Position numbers and translations under genes: made by a program. Source: Rotaria macrura (taxonomy: Eukaryota; Rotifera; Eurotatoria; Philodinida; Philodinidae). From it: a DNA stretch of 64,000 nt. The stretch's first letter is position 1. Each line of letters starts with the position of its first letter. The notes under the pieces are model-generated. The model had not been told where the DNA came from and did not search any database. It saw nothing but the letters and a program-made list of their open reading frames with translations. Below are positions 39,901-57,735 of the stretch, one piece after another. The stretch spans positions 107,389 through 171,388 of the forward strand of contig OENT01000179.1 in the NCBI GenBank assembly GCA_900239685.1, written 5' to 3'.

Positions 39901-42900
39901 TGTTTCAGCTGGATGGTATGATCTTACAACGCTGGAGCTAAATTCAAATGCTTGTAATTGATAATTTTCACTTGTTACTGTTGATTCTGGAACATGCAAA
40001 TACACTTCAGCTATTAATGAACGAAAACGTGATGTCGATTCATGGATTTCAATTTTGATTGTGTCCGGTGTTCGAACAACGTAACATGGAAAAATTTGAC
40101 CGAACTTTGCTTGATAGTCATTTGTCAATGCTCTAGAACGAAATCCTCTAGAACAATGAAGTCAAAATGTTAATAAATATTTATACACAGTCGTTGTATC
40201 TGCCATAAATTTGCTATTGATAATAATACGAGCAAAGATGTTTGATGATGATTGTAATTTATGTCGGCGAGCTCGTTCACGTCTTGAAAAATAAAATATA
40301 ATCAAGATTCCTAATCAAGTTTAATCTACTTACGCACTACATTCAGCATCCGTTGATACAGGTTCGGAAAAAACAAGTTCAAGAAGAAATTCAGGTTCGT
40401 CTACAATATATTTTGGAATGAATAATTCACATATGCAAAAGACTATGTTCAGTTGGATAGTCGTTTCGAAAACTTGATTGTATTATTTTCAAAAATTCAA
40501 CATTTTCTTCCATGATGACTATGAAAATTCATTAGAAATTTGGTGTATTAGTGTTTGTTATTTTTAGTGAGGAATCGAAACAACTATTGAATCGGGAAAT
40601 CACAGGAAAAAAGTCAATACTCCAACTATTGAACTTTGAGAAGAACATTATCGAAATCTTCGTGAGTCTATTTAATTCGTTAAATGAACAAGTTAAGAGC
40701 GAAATGAATCCATTTGAATTTAAAACAATCTAGCAATATGCGCTCTGTAACAAGCGTCTTCAATACGAACACAATACAATGGAAATGTGATTACAGCTAC
40801 GACAACGAGATTTGGGATGTAAAGATTTAATATGACGTTATCCTTTGATCTAGTTTCTGAAAATCGTTTTATAAAAACGGTATTTGCTATTCGATACAAA
40901 TAAATGGAAACTTGCTGTTCATGTATGTCTCACAATAGTATTCAATATCTAGAAGAACATTTATATACCTGGAGGTCGAATTGCATCTTGATACTTCTCT
41001 AATGTTATCGTTCGAATTTCATCTGATTTACGAGGTTCTGGTTTTTCAGGTACAATAATCTCTTCTTCATTAATTATTGCTACATCTTTCTTTGAATATA
41101 AAACAATATTTATATTGATTTATTCTATTATCTTATATTTACTGGATCGAAATCAGCATCCACATCACCTTTTGCTTGTGCTGCTGCTTGACTTTCATCT
41201 AAACGTCTTCTTGCTTGTTGCTAGAATAAAGCTCAATCATGTATTAATAATCGATGATAAGGATATTTACTTTTCGTGTATCTTGTAATCTTTTTCGGCG
41301 AGCTATTTCTGAATAAGCCTGCTTTTCTTTTTTATATTTTTCTGCAGCTAAAGCAATTTCTTCTTCGATTTCTTCTTCGATTTGTGCTTGCATTTGTTGA
41401 TAATGTTTTGTTTTCTTTCCTGGTATTCTATATTATAATTTTATTAATTAATAAAATTTCCTAGAAATGAAATCAAATCGAATCCTAACTGTTTGATAAT
41501 AAGTTTGACAGATGTTGTTGTATAACCATTTCCACGACGAATATCTTTGATTTGTCTCCAAGCTTCTAATAAATGCTTTAGCAACAGTCGATCAAGTTTC
41601 ATTTCGTCCCAACGTTGATTTCGTGCATAACTAGAAAGTATAAAAAGATCAAGTATGAATTGTTTTAGACAAAAAAGAAAATTTTTTTTCCGAGAAAAAC
41701 TCATTCATACCGAAGTTCATTCTGATAATTAACCAAGCGACTATGTAATTCTTTTGGTGCTGATGAATCGGAATGCTAAAAACTTTTGTTTTTAATTCTG
41801 ATTGTAAAAGAATAAATTCAATTGTTTTTACTTTGTTTTGTTCATATAATATTCGGCAGTTATTTTCTGCACTTTTAAGAGCTTTAATCTATGTATGTAA
41901 AAAAAAAGAAAATAAGCAATGTTTTCTCACACCGAATAACCTATCGTAAATATTCGCTAACTTTTTCGGTTAATTGTTGAACGATGCGTTGATGTCTTCG
42001 AATCGTATAATACTCATACATTTGTTTGATTTTCATTGCCAAGACACATTCCATATCCATAAGATGATGATGAATGAATGAAATTGTTCCTAGATCAATA
42101 TCGAGACGATAACGACCAGAGCCGACGGGATCATTGGATATACCATGATCATTATCGGTTTGATACGCCTAAATTATAGAGCAAAACTATAATGGATTAC
42201 ATGTTCTGAGTGAACAAGGAATAGGATGAATTTTACAAGGTACTCTATTTATCGAGAGGCTATGCCGAATCGAATTAGAAAAAACATTGGGATCAAAGTG
42301 AGCGCATTGTTGAAATTCATATGCTGATCATTTGACAGAACCCTTCAAGTGTGTTAGGAGGATGTGAACGCGTCTGATATTTTAAGTACAGTGAATTTTT
42401 AATCGAGTTTCAAGGCTTTCATTTGAATACTTTCTGAAAATTATAATTTTGATTTTCGAAATTTCTTATTATCACATACTTCAAGAAACTTATAGGCAAC
42501 GAACAATGGGTGATACCAACTTTGGTCGAACAGGAAAAATATCGAACGAGAAATGATTTCAATCAAATGAAAACGAATCTTTTGGTTTCTTTCGAATAAG
42601 GAAAATTTAAAACCAACATATCGTTAGATGGCTTAGCCAATTTGAGTATAATCTGAACAAAATCATTTGACTTCTTTTATCCCTATAAAAAACAAAAATG
42701 CAACTCTGTGTAACTACCCAGATCGAACGATACGGCTCTGTATACGAGGTTATAGTATGGTGCCGAATACGGTCCGTATACGGAGTGGTATTATCTTGTC
42801 ACAGTATATGAACCGTATTATTCTACCTGGGTTATGTTCGGTAGTTCTATTTCGTTGATATGCTGCTTGACTACTATTTCTTCATTATTAATGTGACTGA

Positions 42901-45900
42901 TTTCTCTTGCCACTGCAATAAATTATTGAAATACCAAATATCGGCATGATTCTGTAGAAGTAGGGAATTCATTCCGTCGTAGTAGCCTTCAATACGAAAA
43001 CACGTGAAAATATTCGTCTGACTGAACACTGGGTCGTTTCACCTTCGCATACGTTTTACTTTTCAACATTTTTACTTTATGAGATACAAGGACGACATAA
43101 AAATGGAAGAAAGTACCATGGAAAGATTAGATTGGACTTCAGCATGAGGATTAAATCTTTTATTCATTTCAAGGACTTTTCTTATTCATCGTATTCAGCA
43201 GACCATAAACAAAGAGGAATAATTCAAAATCTTCAGTTAATAAAAGGTTTTATATTATGGCTTTTATGAAAAGATATTACCATGTTAATATTCATTAGAG
43301 TCATAAAAAACTCAAAGATCTTCAACAACCAAGAAGCAGGGATGTCGTCGAAGTTTTGATTCCCACATAGATATGTATTCATAATAATTGTTATTTTTTG
43401 TGAATGTAAATATGATTGCTGAATAGATGTATCTTTATCTTTAAAGTCACTTCCTCTTCCCCCCCTCCCCCCCTCTCTAAAATAGATCTTGGTCTAGGTA
43501 CACGCTAATACTCATGAAATTTTCAACAGATATTGAGGCTGTGAAAAAGATACTATGGTAAAAGTTGCAGAACTATGGCATAATATTTGAGCAACATATT
43601 TACTAAACACGGGCCAAAACAAGGTTATCTGACATCCCGAAATTCTCGGTGGGTCTTCATTACATACATTTTATCTTCTTTGTTTGAAAGAGTGTATCAA
43701 AGCGAGTGGCAAGATGTTGCCTTTTTTTCTAAATTCTTGACTTCTATGTGGAAAAAAGTGGCAAGTTCAATCACTCAAAAAAGGCGCTAAAAATGTGCTT
43801 GTATATGTCATAGATACAAGCTTCATTTTCATATGCTCTTTCAAAAAAATCAAAAACCAAATATAGAATGAATAACCACGAAGAATGTCTGGATGGACGA
43901 TCACAAAGCCATAAACAGAGAAAAAATGAAAAGTATTTTCTTTTTTATCTGAAAACGCACATTTTTCAATAGAAATCCTCTGAAATTTAATCTCAATGTG
44001 ATTTAAAAATTTCTACAATACCTTATAAAATTCTTTTCCTAAGGCCGGATCAAAAAGATCATCCATAAGTGGTCGTGTCGGTACAAATTTCGTTGGATCG
44101 GGCAATGCAACGATTGACCCATCAGGTCCAAACCATCGTGCTCTAGCCTAGAATAGAATGTGATGAATTTCATTTTTAAAAGAATCTTTCTTGTTTCTTA
44201 TTTTTTCATTACATTATCATCATCTTTACATTCATCTAATATTCGTTTTTCAGCTCGACGCACTAAACTAGCTGGTACAATAGGCTTTTTACCGACAAAA
44301 ATGCCTTCCTCTTCGAGTAAACGTGGTTCAACAGCACCAAGTTTATCTTCAAGATTAACTACAAATAGAAGACATAGAATTTGAAAATCTAATTAAATGA
44401 TGATTATTGTACTTCGGGGAGCAGTAACATATTTATATTGTTTCTCTTCGAACAGACGTTGTTCATCTTCATCAAACGCTCGTGCTGCTCGTTGATATTG
44501 AACTAATTGATTATCCTCAAACGAACCAAGTAGCGGTTGCTTTTCTATAAATCGAAAGTCAAATTTTGAAAATCTTTTTTTTAAGCAAAAAATATTGATC
44601 TGTAACCTTCAGATAACTTTTTATCACGAAATTTTTTTTGATCGTCACCAGTTGTACCTTCGTCGGTTGTCTAAAAAGTCAAATCAATGAGTATCTTTCA
44701 TTGTTTATAGATGCTCCTCTATTACCTGTGGTTCGTCACCAACAATGTTATCTGCTGTAGTTATCGGAGTAACTGGTGTACCATCTCCCGGGGCTTCTTT
44801 CATATCAGATTCTTCATCGATCCAAACTTTGAGAAAAAAATCATCCTTTTCCGATATGGTTGGCAATGGTTCTGCCGGTGTCGTTAAATCATCCCAACGA
44901 CTTCTTCGATTCTAAATGCAACATAATCATATTCGATTGATAAAGATTACTTAGTAAAGACAAACAGATCGTTTTTTATCGAGTTGATCATGGATACGTC
45001 TATGTTGTTCGGCGTCTCTATCGAAACGATTCGACGTATTACCAAGAGTTGTTGTCGCTGTCGATTGTAATGGATCTCTGACCGAATCAATTTTATGAAT
45101 AATTCGTTGAAGTTTCAAATCATGCGATGGTCCAAAATGCCGTGACGAACCCATGGTTGATAATTGTTCTACATGAAATGTGAAAAGAAGAAACAAACAT
45201 CATAACCAACGAACGTACTATTAATGTACGATGTATGCACCATTCATCACTTTTTTCTATGATTTGAATGAATCTTGTCTAATTGAAATTTTAATAGAAT
45301 AACTGTAGCATTTATACAACGATAGAGATTAATATCGTAGAACATTGAAGACTGTTAGAATATTTTACTGGGAGCTTATTGATCATAATTCTAGGAATTT
45401 GAGAAATGTTTACCATATGTTGGTAATTAAATAGGAAACAATCGAAATAATTTAACTTGTAACTAGGAGAAAAATATTCAATGCAAACGGAAAGATTTCA
45501 TAATGATTATTGAAGTACTTCTCAACTACAAGTTATGTCTAGAAAAATTGAACATAATATAGTCCAATGCAAAGAAAAATACTACTCAATGGATATATTT
45601 CGATTCTATTGATATTCACATATTGTAGTAAATACGGATGTTACAGTATCATGAATGTGTTTGCCAGAATAATTTACCTTGATATTATCAATTCATTTTA
45701 ATGCATGCCTGAACAATCGTATAGAGTACTTTTAAAAACAGTGCATACAGCTATCAGCAATGATTCTATAGATCTAAACGTACTTCCGAAATAGATTATC
45801 ATCGTCACGATCAACTTGTGCTATGAGTTTAAGAAATTAAAGTTCGTAGAACATCTCTACTTCACTAATGTTTGAGACTGCACATTTCTGATATTTATAG

Positions 45901-46656
45901 TGTACTAAATTTTTGAACTGTATGTTATTTCGAAGTACTACCTTGATATTATTGTTATTGAGCATGAAAACTTAGTGAAGAAAATGAATCTTGACGACTA
46001 ATGTTATTTGTACGAACCTTCCTCGTTTGTTTGTCCTAATCTTGCTCGTTTTGCTCTTTCAAGAATACTTTCCAATGATCGACCACGGGCTGTTCCAATT
46101 GTTGATGTTAATGGTTCAACAGGTGAAGGTTGATGATCATCTTTATCACCAACACGTTTCGAAATATTTTCTTGAATTTTTCGCTGTTCTCTTTCTATCG
46201 CATCTGGACTATCTTCAATATCATCCGTTGTTGTAATTCTTTTTTGTTTCTTATTTTGTCCTTGAATTTCATTCACATTTCGACGATGTTCTTTAGCTAG
46301 ATGCGATACAAGTCGTTGAGCATCTTTTACGTTTTCTTCTTCTTCTTCATCGTCTTCAGTAACACGTTCAATCGCTCTTGATGGCAATGGCGATTCTTCG
46401 GCCGTAAATGCTTGATTATCATGTTCTTGATTGGCTGGAAGTCGTTGTACACGTCTTTGGCGATGTTGATCGACAGCTGTGGATACAGATGTTTCTCGGG
46501 GACTAACGTCTGAGCTTGAATCTTTAATTAAATTTTCCTGTGATGCATGTGGGCGAGCACGGCGACCACGTCTTCGTTGTGCAATAGATCTTCGAAGGTA
46601 TGAGAACAGTTTAAATAAAAAATGACAGAATTAAAACATAATACTTACGAATCCAT
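27964..46656 (-). CDS. CC2D2A: CC2D2A, ciliary transition-zone protein
   Basis: I placed 35 exons that join in frame to 1759 aa (human about 1620), from ATG at 46656 to TAA at 27964-27966. From the start: 46656-46649, 46589-46018, 45168-44966, 44911-44726, 44670-44607, 44544-44413, 44358-44213, 44147-44022, 42168-41962, 41888-41832, 41775-41711, 41630-41490, 41427-41271, 41220-41143, 41089-40969, 40400-40334, 40282-40187, 40147-39740, 38011-37867, 37801-37571, 35935-35816, 35747-35656, 35587-35405, 35347-35296, 34479-34370, 32486-32291, 32214-32047, 31986-31756, 31701-31612, 31084-30988, 30926-30769, 28722-28594, 28539-28379, 28319-28238, 28164-27964. Order: charged N-terminus, coiled coil ([20 protein letters not shown]), FGQIF block, C2 domain (about 1165-1330; [29 protein letters not shown]), then the transglutaminase-like region ([33 protein letters not shown]) and [15 protein letters not shown] end. 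It builds the MKS/B9 gate at the cilium base (family knowledge). The first coding exon is only 8 nt. Confidence 0.95.
30010..30320. repeat. Inverted-repeat element in a CC2D2A intron
   Basis: Arms 30010-30103 and 30225-30320 are inverted copies, roughly three quarters identical by eye: CCCAAATTTCT...GTCC, then GAAAGAACATG, then GCACTGCAGAG on the left, with CTCTGCAGTGCGC, CATGCTCTTTC and AGAAATTTGGG on the right. Weaker symmetry may continue outward to about 29840 and 30575, where CCTCCCCCTCAAAAA faces TTTTTTGGGGGGTGGTG. The piece CATG(C/T)TCTTTCAAA followed by A-rich sequence recurs near 10288 and 43833, so it belongs to a dispersed family. Confidence 0.65.
32701..34356 (+). pseudogene. Nested opposite-strand gene relic of unknown family, with two in-frame stops
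   Basis: It lies inside the CC2D2A intron 32487-34369, on the opposite strand. From ATG 32701 the frame reads through [18 protein letters not shown], then an in-frame TAG at about 32837-32839, then [17 protein letters not shown] normal GT-AG intron (about 32899-33409) joins this to [20 protein letters not shown] and a well-formed 100-residue frame ending near 33730, again with a GT donor. A further exon (from about 33842) reads [17 protein letters not shown] before a second in-frame TAG in YFLGSHI(stop). A last open frame 34084-34356 ([20 protein letters not shown]...) may belong to it. Codon use looks protein-coding, so it was a real gene. I do not recognise the family. Introns are kept, so it is not a processed copy. 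Confidence 0.6.
38250..39225. mobile_element. Large inverted-repeat element with a duplicated internal module
   Basis: It lies in CC2D2A intron 38012-39739. The left end (CGGGCGATCGGAACGTTTTG) matches the reverse complement of the right end (CCGACGATCGGAAAGTTTTG). Arms run about 200 nt (38250-38460 and 39010-39225), sharing the segments CCACTCGAAAATATTTCAGA and CTGAAAAATTAGTTTGGAC. A diverged direct copy of the right arm sits beside it at about 38820-39010. The open frame at 38838-39197 (minus) is simply this repeat translated twice ([17 protein letters not shown] against [13 protein letters not shown]) and is not a gene. No transposase is present. Confidence 0.75.
42716..42832. mobile_element. 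Short MITE-like element, 117 bp
   Basis: Ends ACCCAGATCGAACGATACGG and CCGTATTATTCTACCTGGGT are imperfect inverted repeats. The interior is full of GTATAC/CGGTCCGTATACGG palindromes. It lies in CC2D2A intron 42169-44021. Target duplications are not certain. Confidence 0.6.
43453..43478. repeat. C-rich tract
   Basis: Runs of seven C separated by a single T (CTTCCCCCCCTCCCCCCCTC) in an otherwise AT-rich intron of CC2D2A. On the CC2D2A-coding strand this is a G-tract, in which a G-quadruplex is conceivable but not shown. Confidence 0.5.
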
Positions 46657-47006
46657 CGTGATTATAATTTGCTTGGATTGATTGTATGATTACTAGATCA
46701 TACGACCATTGAACATGTTCACGACAACGATTGCCTAGTATAAGCCTCTAAATAAATACGAAATCATGAGAATTTTTTCTATTTTTTCTTGATTTACAGA
46801 AAATATTTCAAAAACTCATAAAATCTTGCAAACGGAAAGAAAAGGACATCGTTCGATAGATGGCATGTGTTTGTGATTAGTTAAAACGGAGGACTAATCA
46901 AATATTTTATCTGTTGCAATTGTTTCGACTTTTTAATCTTTTTTTTTCTTTTACACATTTATTGGCCTTCAACGAGAAAAAAAAGATTTTACCTAATAAC
47001 GATTAA
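46657..47006. promoter_or_regulatory. Divergent promoter region of CC2D2A and NUBP1
   Basis: The two start codons, pointing away from each other, are 350 bp apart (46656 minus, 47007 plus). Any basal promoter for both must lie here or overlap the genes. It is AT-rich with pyrimidine tracts such as CTTTTTAATCTTTTTTTTTC near 46929. I see no TATA box I would trust. Confidence 0.55.
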
Positions 47007-48958
47007 ATGGGAGATCAAAGTAAGGATTTATTCGATAAAATTTGTCTTAAAATCTCTCTCTATTTTCCGCTTAGCCAATAATGACGTACCTGTAGATGCG
47101 CCTCATGCATGTCCAGGAACTTCGAGTGATCAAGCTGGACGTGTATCAGCTTGTGCTGGCTGTCCAAATCAATCGATATGTTCATCCGGTGAAACACGAC
47201 GTATTGATCCAGCTATTGTGGAAATCGGTCAACGTTTATCATCAGTGAAACACATAATTCTTGTTCTAAGTGGAAAAGGTGGAGTTGGGAAAACAACAGT
47301 AGCAGTCATGTTAGCCCGTGCGTTAGCACGAAATTCCCAATTACGTATTGCCTTACTTGATATTGATATATGTGGACCAAGTGTACCCAGAGCATTAGGT
47401 GTCGAAAATGAACAAGTAATTTTTTTTTGAAATTCATTAGTACACGTCACATGTCTTGCATCAGAAGCTGCTTATTGCGTCGTAAATTTGTGGATGTTTG
47501 AATTTTGATCGTGATGTGTTTTTTTTCTAGAGCAAAAATTGGTCAATAGATTAATTTGAGATTGAAATATGAGTGATTAGAGTTTATCTAAAGAAATTTC
47601 GTTTATATGTGGACTTTGAGCGGAGGAAGACATTAGTTTCACACATTTAAACATCAATCATCAGCTGCATAGTGATATCACCCGTATTGAGTTGAACAAA
47701 AAACTTCATGAAATCGAGACCAAAAATAAATTCAATAAGAAGAATCGATTTTGAGAGACTGTTTGTCAATGTAGATTTTTTTTCCTTTTATCACTTTTCA
47801 TGATATAATTGGAGACATATGTGATGATTTCTAATCTTAAATCTTGTTTATACTAAGATTTCCTGACAATTACTATGAAAGTGACTCACATCCGTTTTTG
47901 TTCGTCTGAACATATTTTCATAAAATCTTAGACTATACTAGATTTTCAACTCCTATGTTATAAAATAAAGCGATTAACTCCTATAATGTTTGTGTAGTTG
48001 GAAAAGCTGTTACGCACTTCCCTTCCCCAGAGCTGTGTGTTTTATTCTACTGATAATGATTATTGTCCGAAAATTATCATAAAAATTTTTAAATAGTTAT
48101 TTATATTGCACTGAACACAGAAAATTAATCTTAACAATTTAACATGTAGATTATTTCTCATATGAACTTGAAATTCGAACTACACATCTGACTTTTAATT
48201 GATTGTCTCTTTCCTACTCTATGTAATGCCTACTTAACTGCATACATAACCGAAACCTTCATTCACAATACATGTCTATAACCTACATTTGTTCTCTACA
48301 ATTTATTGAATGAAATCTTCATCGAAAATATTCCATGGAATATTTCTTTAAGGTACATGCCAGTGGTTCGGGTTGGTCGCCAGTGTATATAACGGAAAAT
48401 TTATGTGCTATGTCCGTTGGTTTTCTGTTAACATCTCTTGAGCAAGCGGTCATATGGAAAGGTCCACGTAAAGACAATATGATAAAACAATTTTTACTTG
48501 ACGTCGATTGGGGTGATGGTGAACTTGATTATTTAATTGTTGATACACCACCTGGTACATCCGATGAACATCTATCTGTTGTTAATTATTTAAAAAATGT
48601 TTCATCCCTATCGGGTTGTATACTTGTAACGACACCACAAGAAATATCTCTACAAGATGTTCGAAAGGAAATTTCGTTTGTTAAACAAACAAATGTTAAT
48701 GTTCTTGGCATTGTTGAAAATATGTCAATATTTAAATGTGGAAAATGTCATAAAGAAAGTCAAATATTTCCAAAACACGATGGATTAAAAAAATTGTGTG
48801 AAACTAATAATTATGAATTATTGGCAAGCATTCCAATTGATCCATTGATTGCCAAATGTTGTGATGATGGAGAAGATCTTTTTGAAAATCATTCGGATTC
48901 ATCAACAGCTAAAGTTTATTTGAATTTAGCCGAAAAAATTCAAGGAAAATGTCGATGA
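47007..48958 (+). CDS. NUBP1: NUBP1, cytosolic iron-sulfur cluster assembly scaffold
   Basis: Three exons (47007-47019, 47075-47415, 48353-48958) join in frame to 319 aa, against 320 in human. The N-terminal cluster motif is intact: [20 protein letters not shown], with Cys17, 31, 34 and 40 spaced as in the family. The P-loop [13 protein letters not shown] (about 70-82), [16 protein letters not shown], the WKGPRK and [12 protein letters not shown] blocks and the C-terminal CxxC bridge (Cys247-Gly-Lys-Cys250) complete the Mrp/NBP35 ATPase. With NUBP2 it assembles 4Fe-4S clusters for cytosolic and nuclear proteins (family knowledge). The first exon is only 13 nt (MGDQ plus one base). The second intron (47416-48352, 937 bp) is much longer than the first. 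Confidence 0.95.
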
Positions 48959-49117
48959 GAATAGAAAGAAAAATTGCTCTCTTGCTTATCTTTTTTGTTT
49001 TTCTTCTATTTTAAAATTTACAGTGATTTGTTTTCACTTTTCATTTTTTGTTTATTTTAAAGATAAGTATGTCTTTTCATCAATGGAATCGGTCGAGTGT
49101 AAAAAAGTGAGCCTAAC

Positions 49118-54060
<4,943 letters not shown>

Positions 54061-54723
54061 TCTGTTCATCTGCATAGATATGTATACACATATATATATA
54101 TATTATTTATTAATCAGTGCATTCTTTGTTTAATACTATTTGTTTATGATTGTTCGTCATGGTTTTTTTTGATCCGTGTTTCTGTGAATATTAAAAAAAA
54201 TCTAATTGTAGTTTTTTTTTGTGGAGTATACAAATAAAAAGTTTATAGAATACCAGCAATACAAAAATTTGATTTAGTCATAGAATAGATAGTCATACAA
54301 AAAAAGAAGAATAGTATATTTAATCTAGACATTAACAAAAACGATAGTACAAACGATTGTGTGAATATTTATGGATACATATTTTTATGCGGAAAATTAC
54401 TTTAGAACTTATTCAGATAGATAAGAATACTACATCGAAATCTACTGGAAATGAAGATTTATTTCGAAATTTATATAAATATCTTGATCATTGAATAAAA
54501 AAATCTGATGATTTCAATTGAACATTCATAAGTACCTATTTTGTCAAATTATCATTATCACAATATAAATTCTTGTTCATAGAATTCCATTTAAACATAA
54601 TGATTAATGTGCTACTCTACAAGACAAAGTACGATAAGATGATACATGTGAAAACACGATTATAAAGTTTTGACCAAAAGGCGGGACCAGGACGAGCATT
54701 ACGATAGTCGTGAACGATTATAT

Positions 54724-54775
54724 ACGACGGCGTATGCTATCGTATACGGTAGGAATTACGATCATATACCGTCGT
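54724..54775. repeat. Imperfect palindrome
   Basis: ACGACGGCGTATG on the left faces CATATACCGTCGT on the right, with GTATACGGTAGG and GGAATTACGATC between. It is embedded in CG-dinucleotide-rich sequence resembling the interior of the 42716-42832 element. Confidence 0.4.
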
Positions 54776-57344
54776 GTCGTACATGACGAAACACCACGTT
54801 GATGCGACCACTGTAAATGCTCATTCACGATCGTATAGAATGTCGTTTGTTATTGTACCTCACGTAAGTGCTTCTACCCCCCTCCTCTCCCGTACTCCAA
54901 ATAATATGAAAACTAATATTCGGAATGCCAAGCCCCATTGTAGATTATAATAAAATTTTCTCACTTTTTCGATCATGTATAAAAAGATATGATAGCTTTA
55001 ATTTATCATGAAAGCTAGATGAGAAAAAATAATTGGAACTTCCAATGAAACTGGACACCCCGATTTATTTACATCAACCATCATTCTGTTATTAGTCGTT
55101 ATAATTAATCTGAAACTAAAAAATCAAATTAATTTTAAAAAAATACATCCCGTTCGATTATTTGTTATAAATAATCTAAAAATAAAAAACAATTCTTTAA
55201 ATACGATAACAATGACCCAACAATGTATCACAGCGCATGATCTAAAACTAAAAGATTTTATTACTGTAAATTGTCACTAAATATTCGATTTATTCACGCG
55301 AATAAACTAAAAAAGAATAAAAATAACAGAATAGCTCAAAGTATATACTATTAACACTACTATTAATCGCTGTACATAATCTAAATGCAAAGAACAAAAA
55401 TTTATTCGAGTCAATCAATACGTACCATTCGATTAATCGTAAAAAATAATCTAGAAACAAACCGACAAAGCAAATTTTTCTAAATTAACACTTACTTACA
55501 AACAAGGACGAGGATATCATTTTTTACATTGTTCCAGATAGCTTTTTCTTTTGTATAATTTTTTATAAGGTATTTCTAAGCTAAATTATAGGAAAATATG
55601 TGCAATAGAGCATAGAACTAATCGATGGGAAAAGCGTTCCACTTCAAACAGAAATTCTTCACTCCACATATTGCCGTCAGAGATCCGTGATTCAATCAAA
55701 TAGAGAACACTTTATAGATTTAAATAAGTTCAAAGAACACAAATATTAATGAGAATCACATAAGTAAAGATCATTCATATTTTTACTGAGCGCATAAACA
55801 ATGCTCTGAGAAACTACATCTGTGCAATAGTTGGAGTAGATTCAATAATTAAATATACGTATATCCAGAGTCTGCTAAAAGTCATCTAGGAAAAAGAAAC
55901 CTGCACAGGATCATGATCAAATCAACTAATTTTTGTCCTGATGGTAGAGGATTCTTCAAAGTTTTTGTTCATCACAAAAAGATTTAATAACATGACTTTG
56001 AATTATTATCACTTATTTGAAAGAGAAAAATTCACATTTCTATGCAAGAGATAAACTATAAATTTGGAGTTTCTATAATGTGATACGAATTCCTCTGTTG
56101 TTAGATTTTCAAAATTATTTAATACTTTATTTGAATGCTTGAGTTTTCTCTATTCTATCTAGCTTCGCAAAATCCTCTCAAATCATTTTGCACTGAAAAG
56201 ATCTGAAAACACCAGGGATGTTAGTTAAAGTTTGATAAAGTGCTTCTCTTGACAGTGAACAAAATAGCAACGCTATTCTAGAACTTACTGACAAATCATA
56301 TTTTTAGATCTCTCTTTTGCTGATCATTTTGGTTAACAGATGTTCTATGTTCATCAAGAAAAGGTGTTACCCGAGTCAAAATACTGGAGAACGGCAAATA
56401 GTACTGTAAAAAGCACGCGACATTTTCTAGTACTTTCACTCTGATACCGTCAGTTCTTCATGAAAATAGAACAATTTTTTAACCAAAATGATCAGTATAA
56501 CAATCTCTACAAAATGGAATTTTTGAATAAACTTTAGGATACGTTTCTATTTTTTGTGGTTGATGACTGATAGAAGTGTGTTAGAAAAGGTCAAACTCCG
56601 TGTTCAAGTAGATGATGCTAGATTTGACGTTTGTTAATAAGCCGCTACCAATTGAATAGAAATTTGGAAGTATCCTCTAGCATCACGAAAAACATCAGTT
56701 CATTTGTTCACTATTCTAGAGATACACAGTTTTCCTTTTTTAGCTGATTGTTGTTACACCCTGCACACTAATTTATTGTCCCGATTTGATAAACTTCACT
56801 ATAAATGGAAACGCTTAGAAAGAGTCACATAAAATCGAAAGATACCCCTAAAAATTTTCCATTGATTCATCAAAAATAACATTCTAGTATAGGCGAGCAA
56901 ACTCGGCGATTTACAAAGTCAACTCGTGCTCGCCACGCTGCAGAAAATCCCGACTCGACTCGCCCTGTGGCGGTGCGAGGTGAGTAAACTCGGATCTCTC
57001 GTCTAGATTTTTCACCATCAGTGTTAATGATGATTAATATTGCATATAGACGAAATAATAAACAAGTCCGATAATGAGAAATAAGGATGTGTCTGAGAAG
57101 GGTGTGGTTGTGACTATCCGCTTGTATGAAGAGACCAACCGGAACTACACACACATCCCAATCTTTGCCTTCCAATCATTACTGTATTAGTATTTTCAGA
57201 GAGGACAATTGGGTAGTTACCGATAATTGACATTGAAGTTCAAATGTACGAGAAATTGTTTTTGATGATAGCTTTTAATCAGCATATACGTTTGAAACAT
57301 AGACATATGTGATCATTACAATCAGAAATTCTCTTTAAAGACTA

Positions 57345-57735
57345 TGATTCATACCAACGAAACGATTGTGAAAGGAATGCCAACATATGCTAACACTCTA
57401 CTTCGTTTCTTTCAAAGAATCTTACCGAATGTTAAATTCTCTCATGTAACAGGTATGACATGTCTATTAGAAGTGACACACCTCGAGGAATCTATTATAC
57501 TATTGATGGCAATACTTCTAATCGAACTCTTATCTTCGAATACTACTCAGTTTACATGTGGAATCCCGTATAATATTATCATTTTCTAGTATTATTCTTC
57601 GAAAATAATTCTGAAATGGTTCCGATCATCTATATTGATATTCCTGATCTTGGTAGATTGCCTAGTGTTGAAATACAAAACAACAACCTTCTTCTTAACA
57701 ACTGTACGTATGAAGAAGAAATGAAAACGTAATTC
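57345..57735 (+). pseudogene. Possible decayed coding sequence, family unknown
   Basis: One frame reads IYYTIDGNTSNRTLIFEYY, then meets a TAA, then continues YYHFLVLFFENNSEMVPIIY and DIPDLGRLPSVEIQNNN before a stop at 57732. Amino-acid use looks protein-like and the two parts are in the same frame across one stop codon. There is no clear start or splice structure. It could be a chance frame; I do not assign a function. Confidence 0.3.

Noticed and set aside
46004..46236. Plus-strand frame opposite the CC2D2A second exon
   Set aside because: It is a shadow of the real minus-strand exon, whose frame joins all later exons.
56870..57175. 101-residue open frame on the minus strand
   Set aside because: It coincides with the GC-rich CTCG patch, which lacks stops by composition; no domain or exon structure.
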